From positions 1 through 35,384 of the forward strand of contig JAEUPE010000057.1 of NCBI GenBank assembly GCA_016790435.1: DNA of 35,384 nucleotides, written 5' to 3'. Below are positions 19,049 through 26,576 of this stretch, piece after piece. This DNA is from Rubrivivax sp. Its GTDB lineage: Bacteria; Pseudomonadota; Gammaproteobacteria; Burkholderiales; Burkholderiaceae_C. The notes below the pieces were generated by a model. That model did no database searches, was not told the origin of the DNA, and saw nothing but the letters and a program-made list of their open reading frames with translations. How positions within the stretch are numbered: the stretch's first letter is position 1; each line of letters opens with the position of its first letter. The translations under genes were made by a program, and so were the position numbers.

Positions 19049-20365
19049 TCATCGGCCCATGGTGCCGGGCAGCCACAACGCGATCTGCGGGAACGCGATG
19101 ACCAGGCCGAGCGCGATCACCTGCAAGCCCAGGTAGGGCCAGATCGAGCGGAAGATGTCCACCAGCGTGATGCCCGGCGGCGTCACGCCCTTCAGGTAGA
19201 ACGCGGCCGGCCCGAACGGCGGCGAGATGTAGGAGATCTGCATGTTCATGCAGAAGAGCACCCCCAGCCACACCGGATCGAAGCCAAGCTTCACCGCCAC
19301 GGGCACGAAGATGGGCGCCGTGAGCAGCAGGATGCCGATCCAGTCGATGAACATGCCGAGCACGATCCAGACGACCTGGATCAGGATGATCACGCCGATC
19401 GGACCCACGGGCAGGTTGGTCAGCACGTCCTGGATGAGCTTGGTGCCGCCAGCCAGCGTGTAGACGCCGATCAGCGCCGACGAGCCGAAGAACAGCCAGT
19501 ACAGCATCACCGTGACCTTGGCGGTGTCGAAGGCGGCGTGGCGGAGCTTGTCCCAGCCGAACTTGCCGTTCCAGGCCATGGCGCCGATCGCGCCCACGAC
19601 ACCGACGCCGGCCGCCTCGGTCGGCGTGGCGATGCCGAGGTAAAGCGAGCCCAGCACGCTGAACGCCACGAGGGCGGGCAGGATCAGCTCCTTCAGCATG
19701 GCGACCTTGTCGCGGAGCGAGATCGCCAGTTCCTCGTCGCTGGCCGGGGGCGCAAAGTCGGGCCGCATCCGGCAACGCACGACGATGTAGGCGATGTACA
19801 TCGCGGCCAGCATCAGGCCGGGGACCACGCCGGCCATGTAGAGCTGGCCGATGGAGGTGCCGGCAGTGAGCCCGTACATGATGAAGACGACACTGGGCGG
19901 GATGAGCGTGGCCAGGCCACCGCCGGCGCAGATGCAGCCCAGCGCCAGTTCCTTCTTGTAGCCCCGCGAGAGCATCGCCGGCAGCGCGATGACGCCCATG
20001 GTCACGATCTCGGCGCCGATGACGCCCACCATCGAGGCCATGAGCGCGCAGGAGATGATCACCGCCACTGCGAGCCCGCCGCGCATGCGGCCCGCCCACA
20101 CATGCGCGGCGCGGAAGATGGCCTCGGCAATGCCCGCCCGCTCGAGCACGCAGGCCATGAAGATGAACAAGGGCACCGAGAGCAGCACGTAGTTGCCCAT
20201 CAGCGTGAACACGCGCCCCACGATGAGCGTGAGACCAGGCACGCCGAACAGCATCAGCGCGAAGAACACGGCCACCGCACCGGTGGCGAAGGCCAGCGGC
20301 AGGCCCGTGAGCAGGACGACGACGAAGACGGCGACGAAGAGGATGCTGAGAAGTTCGATGCTCAT
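19049..20365 (-). CDS. TRAP transporter large permease, DctM type
   Basis: A 438-residue integral membrane protein, the length usual for DctM. It has about 12 hydrophobic segments beginning ELLSILFVAVFVVVLLTGLP. Family patterns include SVPLFIFMACVLERAGI, GLATLIPPSVVFIMYG, ATPTEAAGVGVVGA and a final IFRSIWPYLGLQVIALGL. DctM is the transport subunit that uses the sodium or proton gradient to import an organic acid delivered by DctP. It starts 7 bp after dctQ and ends 10 bp before the flavoprotein gene, showing one operon. The substrate is unknown; TRAP systems carry C4-dicarboxylates, keto acids, sialic acid, ectoine and aromatic acids. Confidence 0.96.
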   Translation of the reverse strand: MSIELLSILFVAVFVVVLLTGLPLAFATGAVAVFFALMLFGVPGLTLIVGRVFTLMGNYVLLSVPLFIFMACVLERAGIAEAIFRAAHVWAGRMRGGLAVAVIISCALMASMVGVIGAEIVTMGVIALPAMLSRGYKKELALGCICAGGGLATLIPPSVVFIMYGLTAGTSIGQLYMAGVVPGLMLAAMYIAYIVVRCRMRPDFAPPASDEELAISLRDKVAMLKELILPALVAFSVLGSLYLGIATPTEAAGVGVVGAIGAMAWNGKFGWDKLRHAAFDTAKVTVMLYWLFFGSSALIGVYTLAGGTKLIQDVLTNLPVGPIGVIILIQVVWIVLGMFIDWIGILLLTAPIFVPVAVKLGFDPVWLGVLFCMNMQISYISPPFGPAAFYLKGVTPPGITLVDIFRSIWPYLGLQVIALGLVIAFPQIALWLPGTMGR

Positions 20366-20372
20366 TGCGAAC

Positions 20373-20957
20373 TCATGTCGCCCGGCTCTCGCGCCGCGCC
20401 AGACCCAGGTCGCGAAGCAGGTTGGCGATGCCTTGCAGCAGCAGCAACACGCCGGCCAGGGGAATGGCGAACTTCACCGGCCAGATACGCGGGTTCCACG
20501 GCGTGCCGGTCCCTTCACCCTCGAGGAACGAACCCCAGGCCAGCGTGCTGCCGACCCAGATGAGCGCCCCCACGTACATGAAGAAGAAGATGAACGTGAA
20601 GAGGTCGAGTCGGGCGCGCGTGGTCGGCGAAAGGCGGTCGTAGATGAGGTCGATGCGCACGTGGCGGCGGTGCGCGAGTGCGTAGCCGCCGCTCACGAGA
20701 TAGGCGCAGGCCGAGAGATAGATCGTCGTCTCGTTGGCCCAGGTCGTGGCCTGCCCAACGACACCGCGCGCGAAGATCTCGATCAGGATGACGCCGGTGA
20801 CGATGAAGATCGTCAGCGCGAAGCCCTTGCCGACCCAGCTGTTGATGCGGTCTACGGTGTCGCAGAAGCGATCGGCGCCTGCGGCGGACGCCGCCTGCGG
20901 CGCAGCGGAGTGCGGGCCGCCGGGGCGGGCGGCTGTTTCCCCCTCATCCACCGCCAC
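20373..20957 (-). CDS. TRAP transporter small permease, DctQ type
   Basis: A 194-residue membrane protein with four hydrophobic segments, the DctQ hallmark (GKGFALTIFIVTGVILIEIF; TIYLSACAYLVSGGYALA; LFTFIFFFMYVGALIWVG; FAIPLAGVLLLLQGIANL). The GTG at 20957 shares one base with the dctP stop (TAGTG); a second GTG at 20951 is possible. HRRHVRIDLIYDRLSP between the second and third helices is the conserved cytoplasmic stretch. It forms the membrane complex with DctM. The first 28 or so residues are Ala/Gly-rich and unconserved in appearance. Confidence 0.94.
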   Translation of the reverse strand: MAVDEGETAARPGGPHSAAPQAASAAGADRFCDTVDRINSWVGKGFALTIFIVTGVILIEIFARGVVGQATTWANETTIYLSACAYLVSGGYALAHRRHVRIDLIYDRLSPTTRARLDLFTFIFFFMYVGALIWVGSTLAWGSFLEGEGTGTPWNPRIWPVKFAIPLAGVLLLLQGIANLLRDLGLARRESRAT

Positions 20958-21994
20958 TACGCAACGACCTTCAGTTCCTTCAGCCAGGCCAGCTGCGAGT
21001 CGTGCGCCGCCTTGGCCAGCGGACCCTTCTTGGACCAGTCCTCCCAGGTCTTCTCGGCCAGGCCGCGGATCTTCGTCATCTCGGCATCACTCCAGGTCGC
21101 AGGGGTCACGCCTTTGGCGGCCAGTTCGCGAGCCACGCGGGAGTCGTCGACGGCCACGCGCTGCACCTGGTCCCAGGTCCATTCGCGCGTCATGCTGGTG
21201 AGCATCGCCTTCAGGTCGTCGGGCAGCTTCTTCCAGGCGTCGACGTTGACGGTGAACTCCTGCGCCGGCATCGAATGGAAGAGCTTGGTCGGGAACTTCG
21301 CGACGTCGTGGAAGCCCATGCGCTGGTTCATCGACAGCGTGCCCCAGTCGGCCGCGTCGACCACGCCCTTGTCCAGCGCCGAGAACACCTCGCCGCCGGG
21401 CAGGACCACGATCGAGGCCCCCAGCTTGGTGAGGATCTCGGCCGTCATGCCCTGCGGCGAACGGAACTTCACGCCCTTGAAGTCTTCCATGCGGTTGATC
21501 GCCTTCTTGGCGACCACCGTCTCCACGCCCCACCAGCTCACGCCCACCGGGTAGGCGTTGTACTTGGCGTAGGCCTCGCGCAGCATCTGCAGGCCACCAC
21601 GGTGGTGGAACCAGGCCTCGGCCTGCCAGGGATGCTGGTAGCCGAAGACGAAGTCTCCGATCACCGCCAAGCCCGGGTCCTTGCCGGTCCAGTAGCCGGG
21701 CCACGACGATTGCGCCTGCAGCACACCTGCTGTGACGGCATCGAGCGACTCGAAGACGCCGGTGACGGCGCCGGCAGCGAAAGGCTGGATGACGAGCCGG
21801 CCGTTGGAGGCCGCCTTGACGCGGTTGCAGAAGTCCTCGAAGGCCTTGTAGGTGAGCTCGGCCGCGCTCCACATCGACTGGCAGCGCCAGGTGGTGACCG
21901 CCTGCGCACGCGCGATGGACGGCGCACCCGCCACCACGGCGCCCGCGCCGGCGGCGACGGAGGTGGAAAGAAACTTCCTTCGGGCTGTCGTCAT
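20957..21994 (-). CDS. TRAP transporter substrate-binding protein, DctP type
   Basis: A 345-residue periplasmic binding protein. The start at 21994 is chosen for its AGGAG box 9 bp upstream and because it opens with a Tat leader (MTTARRKFLSTSVAAGAGAV, cleavage near ARAQA); the frame continues upstream without a good site. The mature protein has the DctP/TAXI fold with the conserved NRMEDFKGVKFRSPQGMTAE segment, whose Arg binds the ligand carboxylate, then LPGGEVFSALDKGVVDAADWG. It belongs to the subgroup often met with FCB and mannitol-chloroaromatic type annotations; the ligand is not assigned. It is the first gene of the - strand operon. Confidence 0.94.
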   Translation of the reverse strand: MTTARRKFLSTSVAAGAGAVVAGAPSIARAQAVTTWRCQSMWSAAELTYKAFEDFCNRVKAASNGRLVIQPFAAGAVTGVFESLDAVTAGVLQAQSSWPGYWTGKDPGLAVIGDFVFGYQHPWQAEAWFHHRGGLQMLREAYAKYNAYPVGVSWWGVETVVAKKAINRMEDFKGVKFRSPQGMTAEILTKLGASIVVLPGGEVFSALDKGVVDAADWGTLSMNQRMGFHDVAKFPTKLFHSMPAQEFTVNVDAWKKLPDDLKAMLTSMTREWTWDQVQRVAVDDSRVARELAAKGVTPATWSDAEMTKIRGLAEKTWEDWSKKGPLAKAAHDSQLAWLKELKVVA

Positions 21995-22020
21995 GGGCGT
22001 GCACTCCTGGGTGGCGGAAC

Positions 22021-22028
22021 GTGATATG
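22021..22028. promoter_or_regulatory. Possible GntR operator, site 1 (GTGATATG)
   Basis: An AT-rich octamer in otherwise GC-rich sequence, placed just after the predicted dctP transcription start. The identical octamer occurs at 22977-22984 in the promoter region of the divergent GntR/PhyH genes. A shared site on both sides of the regulator gene suggests that this GntR protein binds it. No full palindrome is evident around either copy, so the true operator may be longer or different. Confidence 0.35.
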
Positions 22029-22036
22029 CCAAAAAC

Positions 22037-22066
22037 ATGGTAGGTGCCGCCATCTGGCAGTGTCAA
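22037..22066 (-). promoter_or_regulatory. Candidate sigma-70 promoter of the TRAP operon
   Basis: Read on the - strand: a perfect -35 TTGACA (22066-22061), an 18-bp spacer and a -10 TACCAT (4 of 6 matches, 22042-22037). Transcription would start near 22030, about 36 bp before the dctP start codon. The octamer GTGATATG (22021-22028) lies immediately downstream, where a bound repressor would block initiation. Pattern match only. Confidence 0.5.
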
Positions 22067-22148
22067 CGGTAGTAGCGTGAAGGCTCAGGAGCGGGGAACC
22101 CTCAGTGCGCCCTGCTGCATCGCAGCACCGCACGGCGAGCGGCGCGCG

Positions 22149-22949
22149 TCAGCCCTTGTGCGTGACCGTGTCGCGCGTGAGTTGCTCGACGTAGTCCATC
22201 AGCGCCTCGGCCGCCTCGCCGGCGCGCGCCTCTTCGCCCAGCGCGATGGCACGGATGACGTTGGCGTGGTGCCGGGCCGCCACCGGCAGGTCGTGCGCGC
22301 GCCGGTAGTGCAGGAAGTAGAAGCGCCGCGACATGGCATGCGTGGGCGCGATCGCGCCGGCGGCGAAGGGGTTGCGCGCGCAGTCGGCGATGTAGCGCTT
22401 GATCTCGTAGTGGTAGCGCAGGAACTTCAGCACGTCGCCGTCGACCATCGACTCGAGGATGTCAGCCATGCGCAGCAGCTGCTCGCGCTCCTCGGGCGTG
22501 GCGCGCCGGGCCGCGTTCTCGGCGATGAGCCGCTCGAGCACGCGGCGCACGTCGAGCAGCAGCAACTGCTGCGTGACGTTGATCTCGGTGACCTGCACGC
22601 CCAGCCGCGGCAGGATGCGCACGAGATGGTCGGCCTCCAGGCGCTGCAATGCCTCCCGCACCGGCGTGCGGCCGATGCCGAGCTTCTCGCTCAGCTGCAG
22701 CTCTGTCCACACGCTGCCCGGCGGCAGGTCGAGCTTGACGATCAGCTCCTCGAGCTGCGCGCGCGCCTGGTCGGCCAGCGCGGGAGTGCCGGCCCGGCTT
22801 GCGGGGGCCAATCGACCCGGCGAACGGGGCCGCGCATGTGAAGTCGGCGAGATCTTCTTGGCCGCGGTCTTCGCTGCGGCCTTCTTGGCTGCGGTCTTCG
22901 CCGCAGCATTGGCCCCGCGCAGGGGCCTCTGACGCTGCGGCTTGCTCAT
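22149..22949 (-). CDS. GntR-family transcriptional regulator, FadR/FCD subfamily, with lysine-rich tail
   Basis: A 266-residue regulator. The start at 22949 gives MSKPQRQR; no strong ribosome binding site is seen, and upstream in-frame ATGs exist. Residues 13-32 are an Ala/Lys repeat (AAAKTAAKK twice) resembling histone-H1-like proteins. Residues 58-125 are a GntR winged helix (LEELIVKLDLPPGSVWTELQ, then LGIGRTPVREALQRLEADHL). Residues 128-260 are a helical FCD ligand domain; His, Asp and Arg positions such as HYEIKRYIADCARN and HHANVIRAI fit its metal and carboxylate pocket. FCD regulators typically repress catabolic operons and release DNA on binding an organic acid. It lies between the TRAP operon and the PhyH-PanB-SDR operon and probably controls both. 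Confidence 0.93.
   Translation of the reverse strand: MSKPQRQRPLRGANAAAKTAAKKAAAKTAAKKISPTSHARPRSPGRLAPASRAGTPALADQARAQLEELIVKLDLPPGSVWTELQLSEKLGIGRTPVREALQRLEADHLVRILPRLGVQVTEINVTQQLLLLDVRRVLERLIAENAARRATPEEREQLLRMADILESMVDGDVLKFLRYHYEIKRYIADCARNPFAAGAIAPTHAMSRRFYFLHYRRAHDLPVAARHHANVIRAIALGEEARAGEAAEALMDYVEQLTRDTVTHKG
22855..22908. repeat. 27-bp imperfect tandem repeat encoding AAKTAAKKA
   Basis: Two adjacent 27-bp units (22855-22881 and 22882-22908), beginning TTCTTGGC on the + strand and differing at only a few positions. On the - strand they encode the doubled Ala/Lys 9-mer in the basic tail of the GntR regulator. The tail probably grew by unit duplication. Confidence 0.75.
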
Positions 22950-22976
22950 CGGCGGGGTCGGCGCGAAGACATGCTT

Positions 22977-22984
22977 GTGATATG
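22977..22984. promoter_or_regulatory. Possible GntR operator, site 2 (GTGATATG)
   Basis: The second copy of the octamer seen at 22021-22028, in the same + strand orientation, inside the 73-bp divergent gap between the GntR gene (start 22949) and the PhyH gene (start 23023). From here a bound protein could control both directions. No convincing -35 element was found for either gene, so promoter positions are not called. Confidence 0.35.
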
Positions 22985-23022
22985 TTAGTGGCCCATCGAG
23001 GCCCCTGCGGAGGATACGCGCC

Positions 23023-23856
23023 ATGCCCAAACTGCTGTCCACCGCCGCGGTCGAGGCCTATCGCCGCGACGGGTTCTACGCACCGGTGCGGGTGATGACG
23101 GCGGCACAGGCCCTGGGCTACCGGCAGGCCCTCGAAAAGCACGAGGCCCAGCTGGGCCAGCCCCTGCAGGGCAACCTGCGGCACAAGGTGCACCTGCTCT
23201 TCACGTGGGCCGACGCGCTCGTGCACCACCCGGCGGTGCTCGATGCGATCGAAGATGCCATCGGCCCGGACATCCTGTGCTGGACCACGAACTTCTTCAT
23301 CAAGGAAGCGCACAGCCCCGGCTTCGTCTCCTGGCACCAGGACTCCACTTATTGGGGCCTCGATCCGGACGAAGTCATCACGGCCTGGATCGCGCTGTCC
23401 GACGTCACCGAGGAGAACGGCTACATGCAGGTGATCCCCGGCAGCCACAAGGTCGACCAGCTGCCGCACGTGGACACGTTCCACAAGGACAACCTGCTGT
23501 CGCGCGGGCAGGAGATCGCCGTCGAGGTCGACAAGAGCAAGGCGGTGGGCCTGACGCTGCAGCCCGGCGAGATGTCGCTGCACCACATCAAGCTCGTGCA
23601 CGGCTCGGACGCCAACCGCAGCAACGACCGCCGCATCGGCCTGGCCATCCGCTACATCCCGACCTACGTGCGCCAGACCAAGGTGCGCGACTCGGCCATG
23701 CTCGTGCGTGGCACCGACAAATACCACCACTTCGACGCCGAGCCGCGGCCGCAGGCCGACCTCGACGAGGCCGCGCTCGCCGCGCATGCCGATGCGATGG
23801 GACGCCAGGTGAAGGCGCTGTACCAGGGCACCGAGAAGACCGAGTTCCGGGCCTGA
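23023..23856 (+). CDS. Phytanoyl-CoA dioxygenase (PhyH)-like Fe(II)/2-oxoglutarate oxygenase, copy 2
   Basis: A 277-residue oxygenase starting at an ATG with GGAGGA about 9 bp upstream. The iron ligands are H105 and D107 (SWHQDSTYW) and H193 (LVHGSDANRSNDRRIGLAIR), and Arg204 is in place for 2-oxoglutarate. MQVIPGSHK is the standard PhyH turn. It resembles ectoine-hydroxylase-type small-molecule oxygenases more than mammalian phytanoyl-CoA hydroxylase, but the substrate is open. It is transcribed away from the GntR gene and heads an operon with the PanB-like and SDR genes. Confidence 0.92.
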   Translation: MPKLLSTAAVEAYRRDGFYAPVRVMTAAQALGYRQALEKHEAQLGQPLQGNLRHKVHLLFTWADALVHHPAVLDAIEDAIGPDILCWTTNFFIKEAHSPGFVSWHQDSTYWGLDPDEVITAWIALSDVTEENGYMQVIPGSHKVDQLPHVDTFHKDNLLSRGQEIAVEVDKSKAVGLTLQPGEMSLHHIKLVHGSDANRSNDRRIGLAIRYIPTYVRQTKVRDSAMLVRGTDKYHHFDAEPRPQADLDEAALAAHADAMGRQVKALYQGTEKTEFRA

Positions 23857-23942
23857 AGCCGGGCCGCAGTCCAGGCGCGAAGCCGCCGCCCACCCACCCG
23901 GCGCGCCTTGCGGGCGCTCCACAACCCGAAGGGCAACCCGCC

Positions 23943-24806
23943 ATGGCCGAAGAACGCAAGAAGCTCACCGTGCCCGACCTCGCGCTGCGCAAGAAGGCGG
24001 GCGAGAAGGTGGTGATGGCGTCGATCCCCGACTACCCGAGCGCCGTGTGGGCCGAGCGCGCGGGCATCGACATCGCGGCCGTGGGCGACAGCCTGGGCAT
24101 GGTGAGCTACGGCCACCCCAACACGCTGCCGGTGACCATCGACACGATGATCGCGCACGCGCAGGCGGTGCGGCGTGGCGCGCCCAACTGCATGATCATG
24201 GTCTCGATGACCTACGGCTCGTACGCCACGCCCGACCTGGGCGTGCACAACGCCGTGCGGCTGATGAAGGAGGGCGGCGCCGACGTCGTGAAGATGCAGG
24301 GCGGCAAGGAGAAGGCGCACATCGTGCGCGCCATCGCCGACGCCGGCGTGCCCGTGATGAGCCACGTGGGCATGTGCCCGCACTTCATGCACCAGTACGG
24401 CGGCTTCAAGCTGCAGGGCCGCACGGCCGACGAGGCGATGCGCATCATCGACGACGGCCTGGCCATCGAGGCCGCCGGCGCCGTCGGCTTCGAGATCGAG
24501 GCGGTGCCCGCCCCGGTGGCCAAGGCGGTGGACGGCGCGGTGAAGATCTTCACCTTCGGCATCGGCGCGGGCAACGCGAGCTGTGGCCAGTTGCTGCTGG
24601 CCTTCGACCTGCTCGGCGTGTTCGACCAGTTCAAGCCCAAGTTCACCAAGCGCTACGCCAACCTCTCCGAGGTCGCGGTCGACGCGCTGCAGCGTTTTGC
24701 CGCCGAGGTGCGCGAAGGCAAGTTCCCGGATGCCGACCACTCCTATGGCATGAAGCCGGAGGAGCAAGCCGCGCTCGAGGCGTTGATCGCCAAGCGCCGG
24801 GCTTAG
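23943..24806 (+). CDS. PanB-like protein (ketopantoate hydroxymethyltransferase family) with altered active site
   Basis: A 287-residue protein collinear with E. coli PanB: VGDSLGMVSYGHPNTLPVTI, AVRRGAPNC, SYATP, GGFKLQGR, GIGAGN and PKF. From recalled E. coli numbering, D45 (metal), K112, H136 and E181 are kept (here D49, K117, H141, E186). The second metal ligand D84, from the ADLPF motif, is Ser88 (VSMTY), and E114 of KIEGG is Gln119 (KMQGG). These changes make ordinary ketopantoate synthesis doubtful. No panC or panD is beside it; its neighbours are a PhyH oxygenase and an SDR. A different aldol or lyase reaction of the PEP-mutase/PanB superfamily, within a catabolic route, is a reasonable inference. 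The ATG at 23943 follows a weak GGGCAA stretch. Confidence 0.88.
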   Translation: MAEERKKLTVPDLALRKKAGEKVVMASIPDYPSAVWAERAGIDIAAVGDSLGMVSYGHPNTLPVTIDTMIAHAQAVRRGAPNCMIMVSMTYGSYATPDLGVHNAVRLMKEGGADVVKMQGGKEKAHIVRAIADAGVPVMSHVGMCPHFMHQYGGFKLQGRTADEAMRIIDDGLAIEAAGAVGFEIEAVPAPVAKAVDGAVKIFTFGIGAGNASCGQLLLAFDLLGVFDQFKPKFTKRYANLSEVAVDALQRFAAEVREGKFPDADHSYGMKPEEQAALEALIAKRRA

Positions 24807-24873
24807 GTCTCGCCAACCCATCGCGCCGGCTGCCGCAAATCTGCCGCAAAGACGCGCCTCCTCGGACTCGATC

Positions 24874-25650
24874 GTGCCCTCTCCCTTCGACCTCACCGGC
24901 CACGGCGCCGTCGTCACGGGCGGCAACGGCGGCATTGGCCTGGGCATGGCGCGGGCGCTGCTCGGCGCCGGCGCCAAGGTGGCCATCTGGGGCTCCAACG
25001 CCGACAAGACGGCGCGGGCACGCGAACAGTTGGCGGCAGAGTGTGGCGACACCACGCGCGTGTATTCGTTCGTCTGCGACGTGGGCGACGAGGCGCAGGT
25101 CGAAGCCAGCTTCGCCGCCTCCGCAGCGGCGGTCGGCCGCGTCGACAGCTGCTTCGCCAACGCCGGCGTTTCCAGCAAGGGCACGATGCTGACGGAGATG
25201 AGCCTCGACGAGTTCCGCCGCGTGCAGCGCGTCAACGTCGAAGGCGTATTCCTCACCTTCCGCGCCGCTGCGCGCCACATGGCCGCGCATGGCCAGGGCG
25301 GCTCGCTCGTCGCCACGGCGAGCACGGCCGCGGTGGAAGGCGCGGCGCGCAACAGCCACTACGGCGCCAGCAAGGGCGCGGTGACCTCGTTCGTGCGCGC
25401 GCTCGCCGTCGAGCTGGCGCGGCACCGGATCCGCGTCAACTCGATCCTGCCCGGCTGGATCGTCACCGACATGACCGAGAAGGCAGTGCACAACGAGAAG
25501 TTCGCTGCCGCCGTGCTGCCGCGCATCCCCGCGCGCCGCTGGGGGCAGGCCGACGACTTCGGCGGCATCGCCGTCTACCTGGCCGGCGCGGCCTCGGCCT
25601 ACACCACGGGTGAGCAGTTCGTCATCGACGGCGGGTACACGAAGTTCTGA
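24874..25650 (+). CDS. Short-chain dehydrogenase/reductase (SDR)
   Basis: A 258-residue classical SDR starting at a GTG (24874). TGGNGGIG is at residues 15-22, NAG at 96-98, catalytic Ser150 (ATAS), Tyr163 and Lys167 (YGASK), and ILPGWIVTDM follows. The end is YTTGEQFVIDGGYTKF. The second-strand segment VAIWGSNADK lacks the acidic residue typical of strict NAD enzymes, which hints at NADP(H). It is 67 bp after the PanB-like gene and probably in the same transcript, so it may reduce or oxidise the carbonyl product of that step. The substrate is unknown. Confidence 0.92.
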   Translation: MPSPFDLTGHGAVVTGGNGGIGLGMARALLGAGAKVAIWGSNADKTARAREQLAAECGDTTRVYSFVCDVGDEAQVEASFAASAAAVGRVDSCFANAGVSSKGTMLTEMSLDEFRRVQRVNVEGVFLTFRAAARHMAAHGQGGSLVATASTAAVEGAARNSHYGASKGAVTSFVRALAVELARHRIRVNSILPGWIVTDMTEKAVHNEKFAAAVLPRIPARRWGQADDFGGIAVYLAGAASAYTTGEQFVIDGGYTKF

Positions 25651-25663
25651 GCGAAGCGCTGCG

Positions 25664-26569
25664 ATGGCCGCACCCAGCACCCGCCTGCCCACCCGCTGGT
25701 TCAGCTCTGCGGCGCAGTACCTGGCGATCGTGCAGCGGGTTGCCGAGGCCTGGCAGGTACAGAAGGGCGCCATCTACTACCGCGGGGTGAACGATGCCAC
25801 CTGGCCACTGAAGCCGGGCGCAGCACGCTTCGCGATCGGCGACTACGAGAACTCGCTGATCGAGGACTTCCTGGTGGCCTGCGGCCCCCGCGGCGGCCCC
25901 AACGGCCGGGTGGACCCCTGGGAGATGTACGCGCTGGCGCAGCACCATGGGCTGCGCACGCGGCTGCTCGACTGGAGCAAGAGCCCACTGGTGGCCCTGT
26001 TCTTCGCGCTGCATGGGGCGGTCGAGCTGCCGACCTCGCGGTACCGGCGCACCGGTCAGCGCGGGCGTGAAGGCATGAACCGCAGCGCCGCCCTGGCAGC
26101 GGCGCGCCCGGCGGTGGTGCTGCTCAACGCCGCGCGCATGAACCGCGCGATGTGTGGCCGCGAGGAGATCTTCATCGCGCGGTCTGACTCCGACGAACCG
26201 GTGTCCCCCAAGCTGGGCGACGCTCGGCTGTCGGACTTCCTGCCTCGCGCGCTGCGCAGCGAAGCCCGGCGCGATGCCGCCATTCCGCGTGCCGTGCTGG
26301 CGGTGGAGCCGCAACTCTCGAATCGACGCCTGCTGGGCCAGGACGGCTGCTTCACCGTACACGGCAGCGACGAAGTTCCCGAGCAGATGCTCGGTACCGC
26401 CGAGCTGCGGTCCGCGCTCGTCTGCCTTCAGCTGGACATGACCGCCACAACCGTCGCCGAAATGCGCGACCAGCTGTTCACCGTGGGCCTGCGCGAAGAC
26501 GACATCTACCAGGACCTGGACTCGCTTTGCCGGCGCATCAACCGCGAGTACGGCTATTCGCCGTCCTAG
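25664..26569 (+). CDS. FRG-domain protein
   Basis: A 301-residue cytoplasmic protein. The start at 25664 lies 13 bp after the SDR stop and gives the shortest sensible N-terminus; an in-frame ATG at 25610 would overlap the SDR gene. The FRG domain (PF08867) spans most of the chain: IYYRGVNDATWPLKPGAAR at residues 37-55, the diagnostic ALAQHHGLRTRLLDWSKSPL at 90-109 with VALFFAL after it, GQDGCFTVHG at 225-234, and the C-terminal helix DDIYQDLDSLCRRINREY at 279-296. The biochemical activity of FRG domains is not known to me. Its stop is 7 bp from the stop of the convergent hydrolase-protease gene. It does not look like part of the PanB/SDR pathway, although read-through from that operon would transcribe it. 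Confidence 0.9.
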   Translation: MAAPSTRLPTRWFSSAAQYLAIVQRVAEAWQVQKGAIYYRGVNDATWPLKPGAARFAIGDYENSLIEDFLVACGPRGGPNGRVDPWEMYALAQHHGLRTRLLDWSKSPLVALFFALHGAVELPTSRYRRTGQRGREGMNRSAALAAARPAVVLLNAARMNRAMCGREEIFIARSDSDEPVSPKLGDARLSDFLPRALRSEARRDAAIPRAVLAVEPQLSNRRLLGQDGCFTVHGSDEVPEQMLGTAELRSALVCLQLDMTATTVAEMRDQLFTVGLREDDIYQDLDSLCRRINREYGYSPS

Positions 26570-26576
26570 GCGCCAT

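Noticed and set aside
17326-19101. 591-codon open frame on the + strand opposite the FAD_oxidored gene
   Set aside because: No motifs and biased composition; the - strand protein has a clear Rossmann fold and operon context.
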